Below, in pieces: positions 23,935-37,000 of a DNA stretch of 64,000 nucleotides. The stretch is from contig NC_079414.1 of assembly GCF_026213295.1 (NCBI RefSeq), positions 11,534,362 through 11,598,361 on the forward strand, written 5' to 3'. The DNA comes from Gadus chalcogrammus. Taxonomy: Eukaryota > Chordata > Actinopteri > Gadiformes > Gadidae. Made by a program: the position numbers and the translations under genes. The notes beneath the pieces are model-generated. The model was given only the letters and a program-made list of their open reading frames with translations, was not told the origin of the DNA and searched no databases. Within the stretch, counting starts at the first letter, position 1. Every line of letters begins with the position of its first letter.

Positions 23935-24584
23935 AGGCAAGTTTACGCGTCGAACCCTGGGCGGCGCCATTACCCTCCACAAATGCATTTCATTTCCGCC
24001 GGAAGTGGTTTGCGCGGCGGTTGCCAATGTAAACAGACGCTTTGACAGCCCACTGTCAGATCGATATCGTAAGCTAATAATGTCCATACAATGGCAACAC
24101 AGTTTAAATGATCTTACTGGAGATGGCATTACTATCCCCCACCCGAATTCAGTGCAGAACTGGGTGGATAACATGGCGACGTGGCCCAACATAACGTACA
24201 GCAAGATTTGCGCCTATTTCGTGGACTCCATAGCAACGGATGGGAAAGCGATGGACAGTCTGAAAGCCTCCGAGGCTTATCAATATTTGCATAGCGACAA
24301 AGTCGGTTGTGTCATGTCATACAAACATGATCGTTTTGTTTATTTGAAAGCAAATGTAGAGCCTAGTCAATGTTTGAATAGCACGTGGCATAATGCTTGG
24401 GTGCTGGTAACTGAAGCTGGAGAAGTCAAAACGGCGGGATGCACGTGTGTCGCTGGACCAGGGAGATCTTGTTCCCATGCAGCTGCGATCCTGTGGAAGG
24501 TAACTCATTATTTGACCATTGTACTCTAGGCCTATATGTCTTTTTTATTTTCAGTATCCGAACTACATCATAGAGGTTAGAGTG

Positions 24585-24689
<105 letters not shown>

Positions 24690-25243
24690 CAAGATCATAA
24701 TAATAACACATTTTCTATTACTGAAATCCCAGTGCAAACTATATCATATGGCATGTTTGCAGTGAACTCATTATTATAATATCAATGCACTGTTTTTAAT
24801 ATATATCTTTCTAGGTAGAAAATGCTGTGAGACAGGGGAAAACCGGGCTTGCCTGCACAGACGGACAGAACCAGTGGAATGCTGGGTCTAAAAGAAATGC
24901 TGGTCAGAGGAAGATGAAGAATGTATGCTTCAAACGACACAATAGGAAGGACCTCTACCAGCTGCCATCAACTGCACAGCCATCCTCTACCACTCCAGAA
25001 CCAGCACAGGAGGTGAGACTCTTTGGAAATCATGGAGAGTGGAGGAAGAACGCACTTGCCTCACCAATGGCAGAACTTTTCAATTGCCCTGGGAATCGCC
25101 TCCTACAACTCTGCCTTAATGCTGATACCTCCAACATCACCGATCCAATACCATGCCCACACCTCCATCTCCTAACCCATGATGAGCACCACACACCACT
25201 GGCTTGTGTAAAATGCAGAACCTTCTACAATCAATACATTGAT

Positions 25244-26780
25244 TGATCTCTTACTCTGCCTCCAACGAAGGCGGTCGCATCTCTCTCTGCTCCCTCTGCC
25301 GCTCCCGGCCCTTATCTCTCCCCTGCTCTTTGTCTCTGTCTCTGTCTCTGTCTCTGTCTCTGTGCTGCCTCTTCTCTGCATTCTACCCGAAACCTAAATT
25401 ATGGATTTGATCGGCTGGTCTCTCAACGCTATTGATCAAATTTTCTCAACGAGAAAACAGGGCCAAGGAGAGCCCGCCTGCCCTGACGGAACGTTCGCAG
25501 CGGGATACATGCTGGACTCCTGGAAGGAGTGGAGGCCCCTGTGTCTCGCCATACTTTCCGTCGAGGATGTTGAAGACGTCTACATAATTGGGATGATGAT
25601 AGCAGGATTCCTGCTGTTCGGAGGTTGCGGGTTCCTGTTCTATCTCAAAGTTAGTAAGGTGATGGCAGCATATCCGGCTTTTGAAAGCTGCCCGTCATTA
25701 TTGGATTGCAATCCAACATTGCTGGATTGTGCCGGATGGCCGACTGTGGTGAAGTTGGACCGGGTTTAAACGGACCACGAATTTTTCGGCTATTTTGGCT
25801 TTTTGGTTTTTGGATTCTGGAAATGGAAGACTACAGAGAGTACCAGAGAGACTCTAAGGTTGGCAAAAATTGCAGAGTCGGCCTGACCCAAAGCAATCGT
25901 TATCTTCATTCGGCTCCCCCACTTTGGCCTTGGAAGGCTGATATCTCTCCTCTCCCTGGTTGTTATGCAGACGGATGCCCTGCCACCCTTCCCCCCACAA
26001 AGTCCTCCCCCCACCTCCTGTGAACTTTATCTCTGGTCGGAACTCTTCGAGGTCGTCTCCACGGCCCACGTCACCAGCTATCGGAGACACACTGTTGGGT
26101 CCATTGGAGATGGAGTCCCTGAGCCCACACACACACGCACACAAGACTGAGTACACACACACCCCCCCTGGACTCACCGCCTACTGGACTCCCTCCCCCC
26201 TCCCCTGCCCCTTCCCCCCTCCCATATGCGTTTGTGATGTTTTGATGTGATGCTTATGTGTTGAGGTGTTTTTTTTTTGCTAATCCCTACACTGTGCCCC
26301 CCTTACAGGAGCATAGTTTGGGGTATTGACAATTTTTTTCCCCCTCGTTCCCTCTTGTCTTAGCTTTGAAACTTTCTTATATAATGCGGGCCGCATGATT
26401 CTCCGTGAACAAGCGCCTGACAGTCTCTCCGTCCTGTCTCCCCACACTGTCTTCTATGTTTCTTGGACGGATTGTTACTGGGAATTTGTCGATAGTTTAA
26501 ATGTTCTTTTCCCTCACTCTCCACCTCATCCCTAACTCTCCACCTCAAGCTGGTGTGTAGTGAGCGTTCGGGCGTCGATTGGTCGCCGTGCATCACCCAA
26601 GTGGGTGCTACATATTGGTGGTGGTTAGTGAGGTCCCCCCCTTCACTTTAGTCGTCTTTTGAGTGTTATTAATTCTTCATGTTTAACCTCTGTCTTATAA
26701 CTTTATGCTCTGTAAGGTGACCTTGAGTGTCTTGAAAGGCGCCCTTTAAATAAAATGATTATTATTATTATTATTATTAT
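25244..26780 (+). mobile_element. 1.54 kb non-autonomous retroelement with LINE-like tail and one ORF
   Basis: This block interrupts the nuclease reading frame exactly between codons and ends in an (ATT)n tail (26760-26780). Just upstream are GACCTTGAGTGTCTTGAAAG and GGCGCCCTTTAAATAAAATG, a common fish LINE 3' tail. Earlier segments such as GGTGGTGGTTAGTGAGGTCC belong to the same repeated 3' region. No reverse transcriptase is present. The 5' part has a TCTCTG microsatellite (25328-25363) and a membrane-type ORF (25401-25769). It may be a non-autonomous passenger mobilised by an L2-like LINE, or a truncated end of a larger element. No clear target duplication. Confidence 0.65.
25401..25769 (+). 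CDS. Retroelement-borne small membrane-protein ORF, 122 residues
   Basis: ATG at 25401 opens a frame beginning MDLIGWSLNAIDQIFSTR. It continues with a conserved-looking acidic and aromatic part (GTFAAGYMLDSWKEWRPLCL, then VEDVEDVYIIG). A transmembrane segment of about 20 residues follows (MMIAGFLLFGGCGFLFYLKV, residues about 66-85), then a C-terminal portion with Cys and Leu. No nucleic-acid-binding or enzymatic motif is seen. I recognise the sequence type as recurring in fish repeats but cannot assign a function. It is intact here although its carrier has no RT. It may be an ORF1-like or captured gene product, or have been carried along passively. Confidence 0.5.
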   Translation: MDLIGWSLNAIDQIFSTRKQGQGEPACPDGTFAAGYMLDSWKEWRPLCLAILSVEDVEDVYIIGMMIAGFLLFGGCGFLFYLKVSKVMAAYPAFESCPSLLDCNPTLLDCAGWPTVVKLDRV

Positions 26781-27899
26781 ATGTCCACACCCCAGCTTGA
26801 GGAGATTGAGAAGGTTACAAAAGCACAGAGCAAAGAACAGGTCTGGCACGATGCACGGAGAGTGCGAATTACAGCAAGCACGGCTAAAAAGGTGCCCATT
26901 CGCTTAACCACGGCGCCTGAGAGGTTTTTGTCAGAGCACTTACATCCATCCTTCCGTGGCAATGCCGCAACTCGTCAAGGAGCGGAAGGGGAAGAACTTG
27001 CAAGGGACTATTTGGAAACTCTGGGCAACAGCATCGAAACCAAAGGGTTAGTGGTGTGCAAAAAGGAACCGTGGCTTGCAGCATCACCCGATGGAGTGAT
27101 AAACAAAGACACTCTTTTAGAAATCAAAACACCTGTGATGGGAAACAAGTCAATTAAAGAATTTTTGGCAACAAAGAGCTGTGAAATCACAACTGTGGCA
27201 AATGGTGATAGGGTAGAATACCATATTGCCTACAATGGTCAAAAAGGCTACTACATGCAGGTTCAACTTGGGATGCACTGCACAGGGCTTCAGCACGCCA
27301 AGTTGGTCATCTGGAACAAAACTGAGCACCTAGAAATAGAAGTACCCTATGACCAAGGCTTTGTTCAGGAGCAAATCACAAGGCTGCGCACATTCTACTT
27401 TTCCCACATGCTCCCAAAAATCGTTGATTATTTTGTCGAGGGAAGGTTACAGTTCTGCAGTAAATATCTCAGCATTTTAAAACCAAAATAAACTGCCTTA
27501 TGTAGGTGCCCAAGGGTGCCAGCAGATGTCTGTTGTTTACATAATGTAATATAATGATGAATTTAATGTTGAATATAATACAAAGTTGAAAATAAAGGTT
27601 GATGTATTTTCATTTCATTATTGCATTGAACTACGATCATGAGTGCCCCATCTTCTTTAGAGTGTTACAATTTCTTTAAACACAATTCGTTCATAGTAAA
27701 CTCATACATTAATAACACTGGATGAATTAATTGTTTTGAGGAAATGAAACAAATGGCTTCAACAAGAAAGATCATGTATTTAATCATAACATGTATTAAA
27801 AAGTGAAATACAAAACAAGCCCACACAATAACATCACTATAACAATCATTTACAATATTAACCAATACTAGTATGCACACAGGGACACAAGGCAAGATT

Positions 27900-29751
<1,852 letters not shown>

Positions 29752-29886
29752 CCGTTTTCACACTGTGTCTCTGCGTCGATATCGGAGATACCTAGCAACA
29801 TAAACCTGAGCCCGCCAGAACGGAAGTGGAAAGCATACACGGGAGGAGTTAAGGAAGTAGAGCGGAAACGGGTCAAAAACTTGTCC

Positions 29887-30021
29887 ATATCACTCACCAA
29901 CCCTAGCCCCATCAACTCTAATTTTTTTCTTGTTTATCTATTGTTGTGCCCCTATGTAAAGCGCTTTGAGTGTGAGAAAAGCGCAATATAAATTGAATAT
30001 ATTATTTATTATTATTATTAA
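29887..30021 (+). mobile_element. 3' tail of the interrupted L2 LINE
   Basis: Directly after the AT duplication of the ISL2EU element, the sequence reads GCCCCTATGTAAAGCGCTTT and GAGAAAAGCGCAATATAAAT, then an ATT run. This is a standard fish L2 tail on the same strand as 22107-23934, so the two blocks are halves of one insertion. Confidence 0.8.
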
Positions 30022-30461
30022 TGTTAGTTTCTAATCTAAAGGGTTGAAATGATGATAAGAACTGATAATAAATGAACCATGTAACCATATGTTTGTGTTT
30101 GTTTACATTTGATAGGTTATAGTGAATCAGTAACACTGCATCATATAACCTAGATTAAAAATGACACTGTGTAGAGAAATAAAAATAATAATATATTACA
30201 CATTAAAGTGTAATTTTAACGTAAAAAAAATTTACTCTATCAAGATAATACTCGTAACAGTGTGAACTGACCAGTGTTAAATACTTTTACACATTCCATT
30301 GTTACATACATTAACTCTGAAAAGTTTTACACTCATTTTGAGTGGGACCACATATTATCTGGAACAGAGTTAAATTCAACTCATTAACAGTAAATTAGTT
30401 TTTTACTGTGTAGCAACATGATTGGTCGAAACAAGTACAAAAGAAAAGAAGGTGAAAGGAT
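30022..30461. other. AT-rich spacer with MITE-like sequence; no gene
   Basis: The part from about 30170 to 30415, with AAAAGTTTTACACTCATTTT and TTTTTTACTGTGTAG, looks like a small fish MITE. No exact inverted ends or duplication could be fixed. Confidence 0.35.
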
Positions 30462-30546
30462 CTGTGGGGTATACTACGAAGCGGGCTGAACATGCAGACT
30501 TTTTTGGGAAAACCTAGATTGACAAGTACGTACCTCGCGATCAAAG

Positions 30547-31307
30547 TTAAAGGGTAATTCCGGTGTCAAATGGATTTGGGCTATGTTTTGTATGATAACG
30601 AGTTGAAACGTTCATTTTGGAGCACAAAAACCGCATATAGACGCTTTCTTTAGTTGGCTGTTTTTAGCTGATTCTATCAAAACGCTATAAACTTGGAACG
30701 AAGGGGGCAGTGGTTATGGTAAAAACGAAATCGCTATCATATAAAACGAGGCATTGAGAACTTTAAGTGTACAGATCTTTTATTGAAAAGGACATTTTAT
30801 ACACACAATACCATCAGTAGAGCACCCGTCGACGCAATTTTGTTTTTAAGACTCGATGAGTAGATTGGCGAACACAGAGCTTGCGTGTTGCTGACCGATG
30901 TCACAATCTCTGTTTTCGTCAATCTACTTATCGAGTCTTGAAAACAAAATGGCGTCGACGGGTGATCTACTGATGGTATTGTGTGTATAAAATGTACTTT
31001 TTAATAAACAATCTGTACACTTACAAAGTTCTCAATGCCTCGTTTTATATGTTAAGACCATTATTATACTACCAAAGAAGTGTCGGGCTACTTCTAGCCT
31101 TCTGAGTGGTTTAAAATAGCGATTTAGTTTTTACCATAACCACTGCCCCCATTGTTCCAAGTTTATAGCGTATTGATAGAATCGGCTAATAACAGCCAAC
31201 TGAAGAAAGCGTCTATATGAGGTTTTTGTGCTCCAAAACGAACGTTTCAACTCGTTATCATACAAAAACATATCCCAAATCCATTTTACACTGGAATTAC
31301 CCTTTAA
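30547..31307. mobile_element. 753-bp foldback element, 30551-31303, with TTAA duplication
   Basis: AGGGTAATTCC at 30551 and GGAATTACCCT ending at 31303 are flanked by TTAA on both sides. The two arms are complementary over most of their length (for example AAAACGAGGCATTGAGAACT on the left and its reverse complement near 31030), leaving a short loop near 30895-30910. TTAA targeting is shared by piggyBac and Kolobok; no transposase is present to decide. A strong hairpin is expected. Confidence 0.88.
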
Positions 31308-31424
31308 ATGGTACCACGAAGTTCACGTACGAGTGAATTTGTCATGCGAGGTTTTCTTGCTTAGGTTCAATGCGCATTCCTGTAAAATGGGCGTTAATCG
31401 CGTAATTTTACTCACCTTAACAAA

Positions 31425-31600
31425 ATGGATCGATAAAGAGCAGTATATTTCACTCAAGAGGAACAGATAGTCATAATGAACTCATATGAGGAGTTCAAGA
31501 ATCAGAAAGGGGCAACACAGTTGCACATAATAAGGCTAGGGAGGCATGCTGGCAAAATTAGCCGATCATATAAATTCGCAACTGAAAAGATTCTGCATAT
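31425..31600 (+). pseudogene. Myb/SANT-like DNA-binding protein start (Harbinger second gene), broken
   Basis: From ATG 31425 the frame reads MDR, a stop, then YFTQEEQIVIMNSYEEFKNQ. This matches the N-terminal Myb/SANT-like module of Harbinger partner proteins. In another frame KAREACWQ and then, after one more shift, KLADHINSQLK complete the module. A nonsense codon at 31434 and at least two frameshifts show that it is dead. Confidence 0.65.
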
Positions 31601-31720
31601 TGTCTGAAATATAAGCAACATCCAACCTGCTTTATTCTATGATTTAGGAAATTTGCTTTTAAATACACCCTATGTAAAAAATGTATAGCATATTTTTTCA
31701 ACTGCTGAGATGTACGGGCA

Positions 31721-32731
31721 GTGTACATTAGGGCTTTGACACCGAACTTCGTGATTCGAATATAATTATATTAGGCAGCCCTTAATATTCAAACCTGTTA
31801 TGGGCAGGCCAAGAGGGAGAGAGGTCGGAGAACCGACGCAGTCTATTCATAATATTGTAATGACCACGGAAGAGGCAGTGAATGAAGTATTGATTAGACA
31901 GCGATTTATTAGAAACCTAATAAACCGTTGGAACACGCAAGACCGGTAACCATAGCAACGCCGGTAAACAAACATCGCAAAGCCCAATCCAGGGCTGAAT
32001 CCGAATACTCATACTTATAGTATGCATTTTGTAGTACGCCACAAATATAGCGCGTCCGAATGCTCAGTACGCATTGTGTAGGACGGAAAACGTTTCTGAA
32101 TGCGTACTACCGCCACAGTATACAACGGTAGGTCACTACGCTATCCCACAATGCAACCGGAGTCTGGTAACGAACGAAGAAGAGATGGCTGACCCGACAC
32201 CACCAACAGCGGCTTAGAAACGTTGTAGAAAGCGGCGAAAAAAAGAGACATTAAAAAAAAAAAAGTAAAGTAAGTAATTAAGTAAAAAGAGACATTTTTA
32301 ATAGCAACTGTGACAAGACGGAAACAGGTAACTTATCAAGGTAATTTTGCCGGCATCTGAGGGGAAATCAAGTCAAGTCAATTTATTGTGTCTCCCAGGG
32401 GAGAAATTTGTTTGGATCTGGGCAATAGCTGCATCACATCAGTATGAAGATACGTCATCGCCAAACATCCGGTGGAGTTTCGGCGGCGTTCGGAAGCGTT
32501 CAGAGGCGTTCTACGCATAGCTGTAGACCGTACTACACTGTCAAGTGTAGTACGGTCAAGTAGTAGACACTGAAGAGAAATAGTATGTACTAAGTATTCG
32601 GATTCAGCCCAGGTCTTACTGAAGGCATTTAATGGTCAAAATATTATTAATAAATATTCTAATATTAATATTAATGAACAAACGAACTCCGAATATGATT
32701 TTTGGGCAAAAGTCAAAGCCCTAGTGTACAT
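31721..32731. mobile_element. Non-autonomous hAT-like element, 31729-32723, with 8-bp duplication
   Basis: Ends TAGGGCTTTGAC at 31729 and GTCAAAGCCCTA ending at 32723 are flanked by GTGTACAT (31721-31728 and 32724-32731). TAGGG-type ends with an 8-bp duplication indicate hAT. No transposase. A further MITE sits at 31993-32609. Confidence 0.85.
31990..32612. mobile_element. 617-bp MITE, 31993-32609, with CAG duplication
   Basis: GGCTGAATCCGAATACT at 31993 pairs with AGTATTCGGATTCAGCC, allowing for small differences, ending at 32609; CAG lies on both sides. The 3-bp duplication suggests PIF/Harbinger-type mobilisation. It contains a short LINE/SINE-like segment near 32374-32410 (AAGTCAAGTCAATTTATTG) and an inverted pair at 32525-32560 around GTAGTACGGTC. 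Confidence 0.72.
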
Positions 32732-32968
32732 TAGTGAATTAGTATAAGACCTGAACGCCAGCGACTGGGGTTCATCTCGCCTGTCATCATGCCATTTGCC
32801 CCCATCTAGATGTGATGCCAGCATGGCCTTGAGAACATGGGTTCAAGTTCGAAATAAGCATACAAATATAATTCCCAAAACTTTAGGGAATAAGTATTCC
32901 ATATGACATAAGAATTTTGACATTTTAATACACATAAAGACTGACGCGCTACCTCCACTATACCACTC

Positions 32969-33280
32969 CAGTGTTTCCCCCAGTAAATGTCTGTCAAGGT
33001 GGTCAAGGAGTGGGCTTTTTCAATTCAAAAAGCTTGATGGCACGACCATTGTTGTGAACAGTATTATCGATGCATTATTGATCTTTATTTTTTACACCTG
33101 ATGGAAGTATGTTTTCTTTCCCTACGAGGGTTTTCTACTTTGTTAATGCATAATAATTTAAAAAAAAGTAAAAAAATAAATAATAATATTAATAATTGAT
33201 ATATACATTGGTAGTCAAGGCGGGACCCTATTGTTGTTAAGGCTGCCGCCTTGACAACACAGTGCTGGGGGGAAACACTG
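32969..33280. mobile_element. 312-bp hAT-type MITE
   Basis: CAGTGTTTCCCCCAG at 32969 and CTGGGGGGAAACACTG ending at 33280 are nearly perfect inverted ends of a common hAT type. Inner matches occur at TGTCAAGGTGG and CCGCCTTGACA. Only part of an 8-bp duplication (CACTC) is visible. It splits the Harbinger transposase remnant. Confidence 0.72.
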
Positions 33281-33309
33281 CACTCTCTCAAGGAGAAACA
33301 CTGCGCAAC

Positions 33310-33450
33310 AGTAAGCATTGTCTACATAAGGTCCAAAAAGGACGATCAAATAGCGAAAACCCTCTGATGAGAACTTATATCTCTCATAAAAAGAATTCTC
33401 AGGCAATACCGAGGGATCGGATCCGTCCTGAAAGACCCTCTGACTCCGGT
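33310..33450 (-). pseudogene. HARBI1-like transposase N-terminal fragment
   Basis: The minus-strand frame contains RVFQDGSDPSVLPENSFYER, then YKFSSEGFRYLIVLFGPYV. This follows the R-FRDR-DPL---D--L--RYR--- pattern at the start of PIF/Harbinger transposases. The hAT MITE at 32969-33280 interrupts the sequence downstream and no DDE part is recognisable. Confidence 0.65.
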
Positions 33451-33719
33451 GAGACCCCTGTACGCTCCGGGCTCCGACGTCCACGGGAACACCATGGTGA
33501 CACCAGTGTCAAAGGAGTGACTAGGAAATTGCGCACACCGATCTTACCCGAAAGTCTTAGCTGATAACCTGCTCCCTACCAGGTTTGGTTGGTAGCATAA
33601 GGCCCCATGGTGATACAGCGATGCTAAAAGAGAGCAATTTTTGTGTCACAGCTAACCCAGGCTTTGAGCGCAACATACATCCCTAACCCACTAATCAAGG
33701 TTCGTAGTATACCCCACTG

Positions 33720-33840
33720 TTCAGCCAGATCTGAACAGAGGCTTATTTACAAACATATTCTAAACAATACTTATCAACAAATCCTCCTTGAAATAGATGT
33801 GTAACCACAGAATAAAGTAAATGCTGTAAATTAGATTAAG
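33720..33840. other. Spacer between the transposon cluster and the mucin 3' end
   Basis: Nothing recognised here; it is the region just downstream of the mucin polyadenylation signal. Confidence 0.4.
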
Positions 33841-33846
33841 TTTATT
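33841..33846 (-). terminator. Polyadenylation signal AATAAA of the mucin gene
   Basis: On the minus strand AATAAA lies 40 bp downstream of the stop codon at 33886-33888. This is the first such signal after the stop and is suitably placed. Confidence 0.6.
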
Positions 33847-33885
33847 CATTTTGGTACACTGGTATGCATCAGGGTTCTACATATT

Positions 33886-34085
33886 TTAGAGCAGACCTTT
33901 GATGATCATAAAGAAGATGGGTAAACAAACAGCAGTTCTGATGGTCATTTTCAGAGTTGGTCCTCCTGAGGTGGTAGCGTCACTCGATGTTGGTCCTGCA
34001 GTTGTACTTTGCCCTTGAGTAGAAGTGGTTCCGGTAGTGGTTGCTTGTCCTGAAGTTATTGTAGTTGGTCCTACTGAGGTTGGTC
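33886..34085 (-). CDS. Mucin last exon: Thr-rich stalk and hydrophobic tail
   Basis: 200-bp exon after a TTGGTAG acceptor. About 45 residues of Thr/Ser/Gly/Pro stalk are followed by a short basic spacer (TLKMTIRT) and a hydrophobic end of about 15 residues containing a single Lys near the C-terminus, with stop at 33886-33888. A small-residue cluster (TTSGG) upstream could be a GPI omega site. The alternative is a very short single-pass anchor with virtually no cytoplasmic tail. Confidence 0.75.
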
Positions 34086-37000
34086 CTACCAAGGTAGGTC
34101 ATGCAGAGGGAATGATTTTATATTTAAGTATATTATCTTGAGATGAATGAAAGCTTTTAAAATACTTTTATACTTTTTATACCCACCCAACTTGCTTTGC
34201 TAATGTGTTTAAACTAGCAATTGATGTGAAATTATAATTTGACTGTTAGTTACCTGCAACAATAGTAGTAGTGTCCACATCGAGGAAGGTGATTAGATCT
34301 TTTATTGCATCCTTCAACACCTGCACTGCACGGCTTTCAGTAGGAACAGCAGATTCTTTGTTGAAGATCAGGGTCATGTCCACAATGACAGATCCCTTAC
34401 TAGAATGAAAATTAAACGAAAACACCAGAATTCAGATAAAATAGTTTCAATGCTTTTTTATCAGTATCATATTAATTGTCTATCGTCTATTTGATATTCA
34501 TGAAGGTATTCATTAATAAATATGAGTATGAAAGCAATTCAATACAATTTGTTGTACTTACGGAAAAGGTAATTCAATAAATTGGTTGTACTTACGAAAA
34601 AGAGTTGATTGTACTCTTGGAATATGTTCCAGGAAAACTATGTTTGAAGCCATTGTTAACCTATTATAAGAAATACAATTAATTAATATTCAATATGTTT
34701 TATGTTTTTCATGTTAAAATAAATGAATACAATATTTTTCATTATTCAAACTGAATTAAATCTTCATAACATTATCTAACCTCTGTTGTAACATTAGCAG
34801 CCAGCTCCTCATAGGGTGTCGAGCTTGGATCTAAGTAGTCTTTTGAAAACGTACGTCTCATGGTGAATCTCAAATCGATAGTCCCTTCGTTTTCTATAGA
34901 GGGCTCGGTAGGCTCTGAGGGCTTGGTAGTTTCTGTTACAGTCGTTGTGACTGAGGAATAGGTAGTTGCGGGAGCTATAGCATGACTTGTTTGTCCAACT
35001 ATAGTAGTCGTAGAAAATGTGGTTCTCAACATAGATGTGGGCACTACTATGATAGCACTAGATCCTTCAGTTGTAGATATGATTCCCGCTTGGCTAGTTG
35101 TAGACCTTCTAGTTGTAGCTGAAGAAATGGATTTTGTAGAAGTGACAACAATTGTGCTTGTTCTTCCAGCTGTTCTTGCTGTTATAGCAGAAGTGGGTCC
35201 AACATTGGAGCTAATATTTGTTTTTGTTGTTGGTCCTTCGGTTGTTGACCCTACATTTGTTGTTGCTGGTCCTGCCATTGTAGTTGTGGGTCCTGCGGTA
35301 GTAGCTCTTGGTCCAGCAATTGTTGTGTTTGGTTCAGGAGCTGTCAGTGTTGATACTGCACTTGTTGATGATCTTACAGTTGTTGTGTGTACTGCAGTTG
35401 TAGCTTTTGGACCAGCAGTTGTTGTTGGTTCAGCAGTTGGGATTGTTGGTACTGCAGTCTTTGTTCTGGATCCCAGGGTAGTAGTTAATGTTGTTGTTTT
35501 TGGCACTGCAGTCGTTGGTTCTACAGTTGGTGTTATTCTTTCAGCATTTGGCGTCGGTGGACCTGCAGTTGTCGTTGGTAAAGCAGTTGTCAATATTAGG
35601 CCTGTAGTTGGAGCTCTTGGTCCAGCAATTGTTGTTAGTTCAGCAGTTCTTGCTGTCAGTCCTGTAGTCGTTGTTTTTGGCACTGCAGTCGTTGGTTCTA
35701 CAGTTGGTGTTATTTTTTCAGCATTTGGCGTCGGTGGACCTGCAGTTGTCGTTGGTAAAGCAGTTGTCGATATTAGGCCTGTAGTTGAAGCTCTTGGTCC
35801 AGCAATTGTTGTTGGTTCAGCAGTTCTCGTTGTCAGTCCTGTAGTCGCTGGTTTTGGCACTGCAGTCGTTGGTCCTACAGTTGGAGTTGTTTTTTCAGCA
35901 GTTGGCGTTGTTGGTTCAGCAGTTGCCGTTGTGGTTCCTGCAGTTGTAGCTCCTGATCCATGAATTGTTGTCGGTTCAGGATTTGGCGTTGTGGGTTCTG
36001 CATTGACTGTTGTTGGTCCTGCAGTTGTTGTTGTTGTTCCTGCGGTATTTGTTAATGTTGTTGTTGATGGTCCTGCCGTTTGATTTGGTAAAACAGTTGT
36101 CGTTATTGGTCCTGCAGTTGTTGTGTTTGGTTCAGGAGCTGTCAGTGTTGATACTGCACTGGTTGATGATCTTACAGTTGGTGTGTGTACTGCAGTTTTA
36201 GCTCTTGGACCAGCAGTTGTTGTTGGTTCAGCAGTTGGGATTGTTGGTCCAGCAGTTTTTGTTGTGGATCCTGTGGTAGTAGTTATTGTTGTTGTTGTTG
36301 GTACTGCAGCTGTTGTTGGTAAAGCAGTTGTCGATATTGAGCCAGCAGTTGACGCTCTTCGTCCAGCAATTGTTGTTGGTTCAGCAGTTCTCGTCGTCAG
36401 TCCTGTAGTCGTTGTTTTTGGCACTGCAGTCGTTGGTTCTACAGTTGGTGTTGTTTTTTCAGCATTTGGCTTTGTTGGTCCTGCAGTTGTTGTTGGTAAA
36501 GCAGTTGTCGATATTAGGCCTGTAGTTGAAGCTCTTGGTCCAGCAATTGTTGTTGGTTCAGCACTTCTCGTTGTCAGTCCTGTAGTCGCTGTTTTTGGCA
36601 CTGCAGTCGTTGGTCTTACAGTTGGAGTTGTTTTTTCAGCATTTGGCGTTGTTGGTCCTGCAGTTGTTGTTGGTAAAGCAGTTGTCGATATAAGGCCTGT
36701 AGTTGAAGCTCTTGGTCCAGCAATTGTTGTTGGTTCAGGAGTTCTCGTTGTCAGTCCTGTAGTCGCTGGTTTTGGCACTGCAGTCGTTGGTCCTACAGTT
36801 GGAGTTGTTTTTTCAGCAGTTGGCGTTGTTGGTTCAGCAGTTGCCGTTGTGGTTCCTGCAGTTGTAGCTCCTGATCCATGAATTGTTGTCGGTTCAGGAT
36901 TTGGCGTTGTGGGTTCTGCATTGACTGTTGTTGGTCCTGCAGTTGTTGTTGTTGATCCAGCGGTATTTGTCAATGTTGTTGTTGATGGTCCTGCCGTTTG

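Larger units (their letters stand above)
30462..33719. mobile_element. Second PIF/Harbinger element, 30465-33716, riddled with insertions
   Basis: TGGGGTATACTACGAA at 30465 pairs with TTCGTAGTATACCCCA ending at 33716, and CTG flanks both ends (30462-30464 and 33717-33719). This is a 3-bp duplication as in PIF/Harbinger. It contains a Myb/SANT-like gene start (plus, from 31425) and a HARBI1-like transposase start (minus, about 33440 to 33310), the usual convergent layout. The interior has been invaded by a TTAA foldback, a hAT-like element with a MITE inside it, and a short hAT MITE. Confidence 0.78.
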
